A stretch of 64,000 nt of DNA from Novosphingobium sp. (GTDB taxonomy: Bacteria > Pseudomonadota > Alphaproteobacteria > Sphingomonadales > Sphingomonadaceae), in the NCBI RefSeq assembly GCF_019748365.1, contig NZ_JAIEPN010000040.1, positions 1-64,000 on the forward strand. The letters run 5' to 3'. Both the position numbers and the translations under genes were made by a program. Below, piece after piece: positions 33,549 to 39,767 of the stretch. The first letter of the stretch is position 1, and each line of letters begins with the position of its first letter. The notes beneath the pieces were generated by a model. That model saw only the letters and a list, made by a program, of their open reading frames with translations, was not told the origin of the DNA and did no database searches.

Positions 33549-34289
33549 TCAGGTGAGGCGCATGAGACCGGAGCCGCCTTCGTCGAGCTCCTTCGCGGTC
33601 GAGATGAGCTTGGTGCGCATGTCGAACAGGCGCTGGGCCTCGACCATTTCAACGAGCACGCGGGTTGGCTCGACATTGGATTGCTCAAGGCTGCCGGGCT
33701 GGAGCCGGGCTTCCTCGTCAGCGGGCAGCGCGCCGCCTCCGGCCACGCGGAACAGACCGTCGAGCCCTTTCTGGATGGCAGAGCCGGCGGTGCTGACGAG
33801 TTTGATCCGGCCGACTTCCTGCGGCGGCTGGTCCGGATTCTCCGGCGCGGCGGCGAGCACGCGGCCATCGGGGGCGATGGTGATCCTCGCGCCGGGGGGC
33901 ACCGTGACCGGCCCGGCATCGCCGACGACCGGCCGGCCATCGCCATTGGTGAGCAACCCCGTCGCATCGACCGACAAGTCGCCGCGCCGGGTATAGGCTT
34001 CTTCGCCGTCCGCGCCCTGCACGGCCAGCATGGTTCGCCCGCTCAGCGCAATGTCGAGCGGATTGCCCGTTTCGATCAGGGTGCCCTGCTTCATGTTGGC
34101 ACCGCGCACTTCGCCGCGCGTCATCGCACGCGCTTCGATGCTGGGGCCTTTCAAGGTCATCGGATCGGCGTTCAGCATCTCGGCGCGAAAACCGATGGTC
34201 TGCGCGTTGGCCATGTTGCTCGCGATCACCTGCTGGGTGACCATCGAGCCGGTGAGGCCGGAGTAGGCGGTGTAGATCAGGCGGTCCAT
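33549..34289 (-). CDS. flgF: Proximal rod protein FlgF
   Basis: The 246-residue rod protein begins MDRLIYTAYSGLTGSMVTQQVIASNMANAQTIGFRAEM and ends with the VEMVEAQRLFDMRTKLISTAKELDEGG axial helix. It follows flgE after 30 bases. Confidence 0.95.
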   Translation of the reverse strand: MDRLIYTAYSGLTGSMVTQQVIASNMANAQTIGFRAEMLNADPMTLKGPSIEARAMTRGEVRGANMKQGTLIETGNPLDIALSGRTMLAVQGADGEEAYTRRGDLSVDATGLLTNGDGRPVVGDAGPVTVPPGARITIAPDGRVLAAAPENPDQPPQEVGRIKLVSTAGSAIQKGLDGLFRVAGGGALPADEEARLQPGSLEQSNVEPTRVLVEMVEAQRLFDMRTKLISTAKELDEGGSGLMRLT

Positions 34290-34319
34290 GGCGGGATGTC
34301 AGCCTCAGGTTAAGGTGGC

Positions 34320-35129
34320 TCAGGTGCGCAGGTTGATGATGGTCTGCGAGATCTGCGTGGCGGTATCGATAGCCTTGGCATTGGCCTGGAAATTGCGCTG
34401 CGCGGTGATCAGGCCGACCATTTCCTCTGAGAGATCGACGTTCGAGCGTTCGAGCGCGCCAGAGAGGATGCTGCCGTAGTAGCCTTCGTCGGGCTGGCCA
34501 TATGTGGCGACGCCAGAGAGGCCGGTGGCGCTCCAGTTGGCCGAGCCTTCCTGGCGCAGACCGCCGGGGGCGATGAACGTGGCGAGTGCGACCATGCCGA
34601 TCGCCGTATTGGTGCCATCGGCATAGGAGGCGGTGATCACGCCGTTCTTGCCAACCGTGACCCCGGCGAACTGCGCCCCGGCGGCATTGGTCGCCGGAAC
34701 TTGGGCGGATTGCGGCGTGGTGCCTGACACAACGCCGGTTGCATCGGTGGGGAAGACCTGCAGGCGATTGCCGCCGCGCATGAGATAGCCGTTATCGTCG
34801 ATCTCGAAGGCGCCGTTGCGGGTGTAGAGCGTATCGCCGGTGACCGCCGAACGCGTGGTGAAGAAGCCGTCTCCGTTGACCACAAGATCAAGCGCATTGC
34901 CGGTCTGCTCGACCGGGCCCTGCTTGAAGTTCTGGTTCACGGCCTCGACCGTGGAGCCGATGCCGATGAGAAGCTTGGGATTGGTGAAGGCGCTGCCCGC
35001 GACGATATCGGAGAAGGCCACGGTGCTCTTCTTGAACCCGTTGGTTTCGGCGTTGGCGATGTTGTTGCTGATCACGCCAAGGTCGGTCTGGGCGTTCTTG
35101 AGGCCGTTGAGCGAAGTGTAGAACGACAT
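34320..35129 (-). CDS. flgE: Flagellar hook protein FlgE, short form
   Basis: The 269-residue protein begins SFYTSLNGLKNAQTDLGVISNNIANAETNGFKKS and ends with ERSNVDLSEEMVGLITAQRNFQANAKAIDTATQISQTIINLRT, both typical of FlgE. Most FlgE proteins have about 400 residues because of an outer D2 domain; here the middle is brief, close to FlgF/FlgG in size. Its position between flgD and flgF leaves little doubt. A thinner hook surface is inferred. Confidence 0.92.
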   Translation of the reverse strand: MSFYTSLNGLKNAQTDLGVISNNIANAETNGFKKSTVAFSDIVAGSAFTNPKLLIGIGSTVEAVNQNFKQGPVEQTGNALDLVVNGDGFFTTRSAVTGDTLYTRNGAFEIDDNGYLMRGGNRLQVFPTDATGVVSGTTPQSAQVPATNAAGAQFAGVTVGKNGVITASYADGTNTAIGMVALATFIAPGGLRQEGSANWSATGLSGVATYGQPDEGYYGSILSGALERSNVDLSEEMVGLITAQRNFQANAKAIDTATQISQTIINLRT

Positions 35130-35145
35130 GTCTGGGGGTCCTTTC

Positions 35146-35436
35146 TCAGATATTCAGGCCGGTGAGCTTATCGAGCTTGGCCTCGATCGATTTCAGCGTG
35201 TCCGAGGTGCTGTTCGCCGCCGACAGGCTGGAGAACTGGGCGAGCTGGGCGATCATCTGGCTGTTGTCGACCGGCTCGGTCGGGTCCTGATTCTGCAGCT
35301 GCGCGGTGAGCAGCTTGATGAAATCGTTGGCGCCCAAGGAACCCCACGCGCTCTTCGCGGTGGACGTGACAGCCTTGGCAGCGGAGGAGGCGGTCGAGAC
35401 GGCAGCCGCCGCCGAGTTGGGATTGATCGGGATCAT
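35146..35436 (-). CDS. flgD: Hook cap protein FlgD, N-terminal domain only
   Basis: The 96-residue protein contains the FlgD N-terminal export and assembly segment ([37 protein letters not shown]). The C-terminal Fn3/Tudor-like domains (usually another 120 residues or more) are missing, and no frameshift continuation is seen before flgE. The ATG at 35436 overlaps the flgC stop (TGATG). Confidence 0.9.
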   Translation of the reverse strand: MIPINPNSAAAAVSTASSAAKAVTSTAKSAWGSLGANDFIKLLTAQLQNQDPTEPVDNSQMIAQLAQFSSLSAANSTSDTLKSIEAKLDKLTGLNI

Positions 35437-35855
35437 CACTTCATCCTCATCGTTTCGAGCATCAGTTGCTTGGCGGTCTGCATCGCTTCGACCACGTTCT
35501 GGTACTGGCGGGCGCTTTCCATCATCTCGACCAGCTCGGCGTTCTCATCGACCGGGGCCTCCCAGATATCGCCGTTGGCATCGGCGAGCGGGTGATCGGG
35601 ATCGTGCATGCGCACCGGCGCTGCCTCGCTGCGATAGACTCCGGCGACGCGCACAGTGGCGAGGCCGGAGGTGCGATCGAGCTCTTCTGCAAAGACCGGG
35701 CGCAAGGGGCGGTAGGCGGCGTCCTTGCTGGCGGCGATGTTGCCGGCATTGGCAAGGTTGGAAGCCGAGGCGTTCATCCGCACCAGCTGCGCCGACATGG
35801 CGCGCGCGGTAACGTCGAACAGCGAGAGGGGTTGATTGCCGCCAGCCATGCTCAT
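35436..35855 (-). CDS. flgC: Proximal rod protein FlgC
   Basis: The 139-residue rod protein shows [28 protein letters not shown] and [51 protein letters not shown], the standard FlgC ends. Length is standard; it overlaps flgB by four bases. Confidence 0.96.
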   Translation of the reverse strand: MSMAGGNQPLSLFDVTARAMSAQLVRMNASASNLANAGNIAASKDAAYRPLRPVFAEELDRTSGLATVRVAGVYRSEAAPVRMHDPDHPLADANGDIWEAPVDENAELVEMMESARQYQNVVEAMQTAKQLMLETMRMK

Positions 35856-36199
35856 TCGCCCTTGATCGCGCGGGTGAGCGTTTCGACCCGGCCGCGGATG
35901 AACGAAAGCGTGGCGGAATAGCCCACGGCGTTTTCGGCGAAGGCGGTCTGCTCGGTCGCCATCTCGACGGTGTTGCCATCGAGGCTGGGCATGACCGGCA
36001 TGCGGTAGCGTGTGGCAGCAGACATCGCCTGGGCCTCGCTCGCACCGGCAGTGCGGGCCTTGAGGGCGGCGGCGAAATCGATGTCCTTCGCCTTGTAGCC
36101 CGGCGTGCCTGCATTCGCGAGGTTGGAGGCGAGCAGGCCCATGCGCTGCGATCGCAGTTCGAGTGCCGCGCCGTGGATGCCGAAAAGAGAGTCACTCAT
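35852..36199 (-). CDS. flgB: Proximal rod protein FlgB
   Basis: This 115-residue rod protein ([38 protein letters not shown]...) is the first gene of the flgB-to-motB run. A consensus sigma-54 promoter lies 42-57 bases upstream. Confidence 0.96.
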   Translation of the reverse strand: MSDSLFGIHGAALELRSQRMGLLASNLANAGTPGYKAKDIDFAAALKARTAGASEAQAMSAATRYRMPVMPSLDGNTVEMATEQTAFAENAVGYSATLSFIRGRVETLTRAIKGE

Positions 36200-36240
36200 G
36201 GATCGTGGCCTTGAAAGACGGTTTTTCCTGCCTTGTGATC

Positions 36241-36256
36241 AGCAAGGGGCGTGCCA
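36241..36256 (-). promoter_or_regulatory. Sigma-54 promoter of the flgB operon
   Basis: On the minus strand the sequence is TGGCACGCCCCTTGCT, a full match to the sigma-54 consensus TGGCACG-N4-TTGCW with GG and GC ten bases apart. Transcription would begin about 30 bases before the flgB ATG. Confidence 0.92.
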
Positions 36257-36299
36257 AGCGCTGAAATGCGGGGGATTGCAGTCCACGGCCGGGTTTCGT

Positions 36300-36317
36300 C
36301 CGGCAAGCGCTTGCCGG
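36300..36317. promoter_or_regulatory. 18-bp perfect palindrome, ftr-like activator site
   Basis: CCGGCAAGCGCTTGCCGG is a perfect palindrome about 50 bases upstream of the flgB -24 box and 28 bases before the MotA-like gene's -35 box. It resembles Caulobacter ftr elements bound by FlbD. A further half-site, GCGGCAAATT, follows at 36321-36330. It may serve both divergent promoters. Confidence 0.7.
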
Positions 36318-36344
36318 GTCGCGGCAAATTCCTTCCGCCGCCTC

Positions 36345-36371
36345 TGAAGGTTGCTTGCATGCTGCCGTTCT
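36345..36371 (+). promoter_or_regulatory. Candidate sigma-28 promoter of the MotA-like pair
   Basis: TGAAGGTT (36345-36352), 11 bases, then GCCGTTCT (36364-36371). The -10 octamer and spacing are identical to those before fliD. The -35 box is weaker than the others (TGAA for TAAA). The start codon is 30 bases on, with AGGAGG just after the -10 box. Confidence 0.4.
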
Positions 36372-36401
36372 TAGGAGGTCAGAGAGCGAGGCACTGCAGC
36401 G

Positions 36402-37070
36402 ATGGACTTTGCACGCATGTTCGACCCGATTGCGGCGAGCATTGTCATCAGTGGAACCCTGGGCGCTACGGCGCTGCGCAGCGGCTTGGCGGACTGCGGC
36501 GCTGCGCTGGGTGCCTTGGTGCAGCGCCGGTTTCGCGCGGACCAAGTGCGCGGCGCGCTGGCACCGATGGTCGCGCAGGCCGAACGCGAGGGACTGTTGC
36601 GGGCAAACCTTCGCCCGAGCGGCGATGCTACCATCGACTCCGCCCTCGGTGTCCTGATCCAGACCCGCAGCCTCGCCGCCTTTGTCAACAGCGACGATGC
36701 TGCCCGCGAAGCGCGCGTTTCCCGTTCCGTGCGTGCAGTGCGCACGCTGGCGCTGGGGGCGGAACTCTCGCCGGTGTTCGGGCTTGCGGGCACGCTCATT
36801 TCGCTGAGCCAGTTGCCGGTAGAGGGTCTTGCGCGCGGGGCCTTCATGGGGGCCATTTCGATGGCGGTGCTGACGACGCTTTATGGCCTGCTCCTTGGCA
36901 ACCTGATTCTGGCGCCGCTCTCGCGCGCGGTCGAACGGCGCGTAGAGGCAGAGGAAGCGGCAAGGCGGGAAATCGCCGATTGGTTGATCGCCAAGCTGGG
37001 GCCGGTCTGTCCGCCGGTGCAGGCGGCGGGAAGCGCGGTTCGCCGCGCCTACTTGCGCGAGGTGCCATGA
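36402..37070 (+). CDS. MotA/TolQ/ExbB-like membrane protein of unknown role
   Basis: The 222-residue protein has hydrophobic segments at about 9-28, 117-140 and 150-178. The last two carry the MotA/ExbB core pattern (ELSPVFGLAGTLISLSQL and AISMAVLTTLYGLLLGNLILAPL), including the conserved small residues and Thr of the ion path. It is shorter than and distinct from the motA gene at 27366. Its stop overlaps the next ATG (ATGA), and the partner looks MotB-like, so a second stator-type or proton-channel complex is inferred. It lies divergent from flgB and upstream of flgA, within the flagellar cluster. Confidence 0.75.
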   Translation: MDFARMFDPIAASIVISGTLGATALRSGLADCGAALGALVQRRFRADQVRGALAPMVAQAEREGLLRANLRPSGDATIDSALGVLIQTRSLAAFVNSDDAAREARVSRSVRAVRTLALGAELSPVFGLAGTLISLSQLPVEGLARGAFMGAISMAVLTTLYGLLLGNLILAPLSRAVERRVEAEEAARREIADWLIAKLGPVCPPVQAAGSAVRRAYLREVP

Positions 37071-37498
37071 GCGTTCCGCCACACGGTCTCTATGGTGCGC
37101 CGATTGCCATGCCTTGGCAGACAATTCTCGCCGACCTCGCACTGATCCTGTTCCTGATGACAGCTGCCGCACTCGCCTCGGCGCCGAATGGCCCATTGCT
37201 GCCGAGCGCACCGAAGGCTCCGCCGCAAGCGCCCTCCGCGCGAGGTGAGCCGGTCGGAGTCTGGCGCGAAGGGCCGGGCATGCCCAAGCTGGCCGAATGG
37301 CTGGCCCAGCAGGCGCGCGACCCGCGGCTGAGGGTCTCGATCCTGGTGCGTCATGTGCAAGGCCATGAAGCCGCCGCATTCGCCCGCACGCAGGCATTGG
37401 TGGCAGCGGCCGGACCGCGCGGCGCGTCTGCCCGGATCGTGATCGAGCCGGGGCGGGAGGATGCCGCGAGCGTCGTCCTTGCCTATGACGCCGAGTGA
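37067..37498 (+). CDS. Small MotB/ExbD-like partner protein
   Basis: The 143-residue protein has one membrane helix (about 18-38) that opens with an Asp (TILADLALILFLMTAAALA, D23), the position of the proton-binding Asp in MotB, ExbD and TolR. After a Pro/Ala-rich linker (about 40-70), residues about 78-143 resemble a shrunken OmpA-like fold: RVSILVRHVQGHEAAAFARTQALVAAAG recalls the GHTD...A..V...G pattern of MotB, but with GHE. Classic peptidoglycan-binding residues are not all present. It is co-translated with the MotA-like gene. Confidence 0.65.
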   Translation: MSVPPHGLYGAPIAMPWQTILADLALILFLMTAAALASAPNGPLLPSAPKAPPQAPSARGEPVGVWREGPGMPKLAEWLAQQARDPRLRVSILVRHVQGHEAAAFARTQALVAAAGPRGASARIVIEPGREDAASVVLAYDAE

Positions 37499-37500
37499 GG

Positions 37501-37516
37501 TGGCACAATGATTGCA
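37501..37516 (+). promoter_or_regulatory. Sigma-54 promoter of flgA
   Basis: TGGCACAATGATTGCA has the GG and GC doublets ten bases apart and matches the sigma-54 consensus nearly perfectly. It begins two bases after the stop codon of the MotB-like gene, and the flgA ATG is 37 bases beyond its end. Confidence 0.9.
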
Positions 37517-37553
37517 GTGCGGCGGTTGCCTCCTTTTACGAAAGCGCTGTGCC

Positions 37554-38060
37554 ATGCCTGCTTTTCGCCACTATCTCTCTCTTGCGCTGTCGCTCGCCCC
37601 GCTGCCGGCCTTTGCCGCGCCGCTCACCGATCTGGCCGCGATCGACCGCGCCGTAGCGGCCTTCACCGGGCAGCAGATCGGCGTGCCGGGCGGCGCAGCG
37701 CAGCCGGTGGATCGGCGGCTCCGCCTTGTGGCCTGCAATGCCCCGCTGGCGCTTTCCTGGTATGGCAATGCGCAGACGAGCGTGCTGGTGCGCTGCCCCG
37801 ATGCGGGCGGCTGGCGCGTGTTCGTGCCGGTGAGTGCGGAGCGGGCCGTGCCAACAGTCGCTCCCGCCGTGATGGCCGTGGCGCGCGGCGAGGGCGTGAC
37901 GGTCATGGTCTCGGGCGCAGGCTTCTCGGTCTCGCAGCCGGGCGAAGCGCTCGATGCAGGAGCGGTGGGCGCGTGGATCCGCGTGAAGACCGCCGCGAAG
38001 GCCGATCCGCTGCGCGCCCGCGTGGTGCGCCCCGGACTGGTCGAATTGCCGGTGGACTAG
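37554..38060 (+). CDS. flgA: Flagellar P-ring chaperone FlgA
   Basis: The 168-residue periplasmic protein has a signal peptide (PAFRHYLSLALSLAPLPAFA) and an SAF-like C-terminal region (APAVMAVARGEGVTVMVSGAGFSVSQPGEALDAGAVGAWIRVK), which is the FlgA core. FlgA helps FlgI assemble the P ring. I chose the ATG at 37554 after the sigma-54 promoter. The TAG stop is the first three bases of the palindromic repeat at 38058. Confidence 0.88.
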   Translation: MPAFRHYLSLALSLAPLPAFAAPLTDLAAIDRAVAAFTGQQIGVPGGAAQPVDRRLRLVACNAPLALSWYGNAQTSVLVRCPDAGGWRVFVPVSAERAVPTVAPAVMAVARGEGVTVMVSGAGFSVSQPGEALDAGAVGAWIRVKTAAKADPLRARVVRPGLVELPVD

Positions 38061-38103
38061 AGCCTGTCCTGATGAGGTGGAGGCCTCATCAGGACAGGCT
38101 CTA
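38058..38103. repeat. 46-bp palindrome, short copy of the 1745-2015 repeat
   Basis: Positions 38058-38077 are the exact reverse complement of 38084-38103 (20/20) around a six-base loop. The arms equal the outer 20 bases of the 271-bp element, as if the interior had been deleted. As with the long copy, its first bases TAG are the stop codon of the gene before it (flgA). As RNA it would be a strong hairpin but lacks a T run. Confidence 0.88.
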
Positions 38104-38112
38104 AGGCCGCAA

Positions 38113-38148
38113 CCGGCAAATCCTTGCGGCCTGCTGCCGTTTGCGGCA
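38113..38148. promoter_or_regulatory. Two ftr-like inverted repeats upstream of flgM
   Basis: CCGGCAAATCCTTGCGGC (38113-38130) is an imperfect 18-bp palindrome matching the sites at 20120 and 36300. TGCCGTTTGCGGCA (38135-38148) is a perfect 5-bp inverted repeat just after it. Both lie 20-75 bases before the flgM -35 box and are likely binding sites for the FlbD-like activator. Confidence 0.55.
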
Positions 38149-38167
38149 AATTATTTCCGCCCCCGCT

Positions 38168-38193
38168 TAAACTCCGTCTGCATACACCGTACT
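38168..38193 (+). promoter_or_regulatory. Candidate sigma-28 promoter of flgM
   Basis: TAAACTCC (38168-38175), ten bases, then ACCGTACT (38186-38193), the same layout as the fliC box at 20115-20140. The flgM ATG is 29 bases downstream. Autoregulation of flgM by FliA is usual. Confidence 0.5.
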
Positions 38194-38221
38194 AGTTTGC
38201 AGGAAACGCGAGGAGCGGACC

Positions 38222-38527
38222 ATGTCATCCTTTGAAATCGGTGCACCACGCCCGGTCAGCGCGGTGCAGGTCACTACAGTTGGGACCGGCAGCAAGCCTG
38301 TCCAGACCGAAACCACGTCTGAAACGCAGAAGGCTCCGGCCCAGGCTGCTGCTGCCGCGCCGCAGGTGGAAACCAGCGATGCGGTGAAGGCAGGCGCCGC
38401 CCCGGTCGATCAGGAGCGGGTCCAGACGATCCGCCACGCCATCGAAAAAGGCACATACCCCGTGCTTCCGACCAAGATCGCCGATGCGATGATCGCGGCC
38501 GGGATGCTGCTGAGGACCCCCAAGTGA
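38222..38527 (+). CDS. flgM: Anti-sigma-28 factor FlgM
   Basis: The 101-residue protein has a disordered Ala/Thr-rich N-terminus and a C-terminal FlgM segment (about 62-98, VDQERVQTIRHAIEKGTYPVLPTKIADAMIAAG) that binds FliA. FlgM is exported when the hook is complete, freeing FliA. It starts a run that ends with fliA itself. AGGAG lies ten bases before the ATG. Confidence 0.93.
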   Translation: MSSFEIGAPRPVSAVQVTTVGTGSKPVQTETTSETQKAPAQAAAAAPQVETSDAVKAGAAPVDQERVQTIRHAIEKGTYPVLPTKIADAMIAAGMLLRTPK

Positions 38528-38889
38528 GCGCTGCCATGAACACCGTCGAGCCGATCCGCCGCCCCACGCAGCTGCGCGATACCTTGCGGCAGATGCTGGC
38601 CGTTCTGGAAGACGAGCGGCAGGCGCTTGCCGGGCTCGACGTCGACGCGATCATGGGCTGCGCGGTGGACAAGAATGCCCTGTGCGGCCGGCTCGATACG
38701 ACTGCGCCCGAAGCCATCGACGAGGAATGCCGCGGGCTTTTGGAGGCCGCGCGCCGTGTGAACGAGGCAAATCGCCGCGTGCGCAACCTGATTGCGGCCA
38801 ATGTCTCCGCGCGTCTCGATGCGCTGACCGGCCAGCCGGCGCTCTACCGGGCGCAGGCCCCGCATGCCCGGATCGGCCGCGCGCGCTGA
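38524..38889 (+). CDS. flgN: Export chaperone FlgN-like protein
   Basis: The 121-residue helical protein has the layout of FlgN (LRDTLRQMLAVLEDERQALAGLDVDAIMG...LLEAARRVNEANRRVRNLIAANVSARLDAL), the cytoplasmic chaperone of FlgK and FlgL. The likely start is GTG 38524, overlapping the flgM stop (GTGA); an ATG four codons later is possible. Position directly after flgM is typical. Confidence 0.85.
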   Translation: MSAAMNTVEPIRRPTQLRDTLRQMLAVLEDERQALAGLDVDAIMGCAVDKNALCGRLDTTAPEAIDEECRGLLEAARRVNEANRRVRNLIAANVSARLDALTGQPALYRAQAPHARIGRAR

Positions 38890-38954
38890 TTTGGCACGCT
38901 GCTTGCTGATGCCCTTCTGGCCCCCGCTTGGCGGAGGCTTGGAAAGGGACCCAA

Positions 38955-39761
38955 GTGAGCGAACCTGCAACGATTGCTGCATCGCCAGTACCGCGCCCCG
39001 CGCCCGATGTGCGGGGCGCGATTGCGCGTGCGGCGGCGGCGACCGGCACCGACTTTTCGTATCTGATGGCGCAGGCGCGGCTGGAATCCGGTCTGAACCC
39101 GCAGGCACGTGCAGCGACTTCGAGCGCGACGGGGCTCTATCAGTTTACCGGGCAGACCTGGCTTTCGATGCTGGACAAGCATGGCGCGGCCTATGGGCTT
39201 CCCGGCGGGAGCGACGCTGCCTCGCGCGGGCAGCTCCTCGCGCTGCGGTCGGACCCGGAGCTGTCCGCGCTGATGGCCGGGGAACTGGCGAACGACAACC
39301 GCGATTTCCTTTCCGGCATTCTCGGGCGCGATCCCGATCCGAGCGAACTCTACCTCGCGCACTTTCTGGGTGCGGAAGGGGCCGGTCGCTTCCTTGGCGC
39401 GCTCGGCAGCAATCCGGCGCAAAGCGCAGCAGCCTTGCTGCCCAAGGCGGCGGCGGCCAATCGCGGCGTGTTTTTTGGCGCTGGCGGTGCGCGCTCGGTG
39501 GGTGAGGTGATGGAGCTGCTGCGCGGGCGGATGGCGAGCGCCATGAACGCGCCGGATGCGCCGCTGCCGACTTATGCTGCGGCAACGCCGCAGGGAGGGC
39601 CGATCCAGCAGGCGTTCAACGCGGCGGCGAATGCGCCCGATGCACCGCCCGCGCGCTCGATGGCCGATACCTTGCGTGATGCCTTTGCGCTCGGCCAGCC
39701 CGGCGCCGCCCCGGCGCATGTCCGCGCGGCTTATGGCCAGCTGCGGGCACTGGGGGTCTGA
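38955..39761 (+). CDS. Flagellar lytic transglycosylase (SLT family)
   Basis: In this 268-residue protein the SLT domain (about 20-150) has the catalytic Glu in AQARLESGLNPQA, followed by TSSATGLYQFTGQTWLSML, the pattern of soluble lytic transglycosylases. It probably opens the peptidoglycan for the rod, replacing the muramidase half missing from FlgJ. No classic signal peptide is visible, so export through the flagellar apparatus is plausible. The start is GTG 38955 with GGAAAGGGA before it. Confidence 0.88.
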   Translation: MSEPATIAASPVPRPAPDVRGAIARAAAATGTDFSYLMAQARLESGLNPQARAATSSATGLYQFTGQTWLSMLDKHGAAYGLPGGSDAASRGQLLALRSDPELSALMAGELANDNRDFLSGILGRDPDPSELYLAHFLGAEGAGRFLGALGSNPAQSAAALLPKAAAANRGVFFGAGGARSVGEVMELLRGRMASAMNAPDAPLPTYAAATPQGGPIQQAFNAAANAPDAPPARSMADTLRDAFALGQPGAAPAHVRAAYGQLRALGV

Positions 39762-39767
39762 CGCGCC

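Noticed and set aside
31964-33967. Upstream extension of flgH to 667 codons
   Set aside because: The extra 5' part lies in the wrong frame of flgG/flgF and reads as Arg/Pro/Ser-rich noise. The FlgH start at 32713 fits the family.
38113-38130. Sigma-54 promoter before flgM
   Set aside because: Same nine-base spacing problem; the nearby sigma-28-like boxes fit better.
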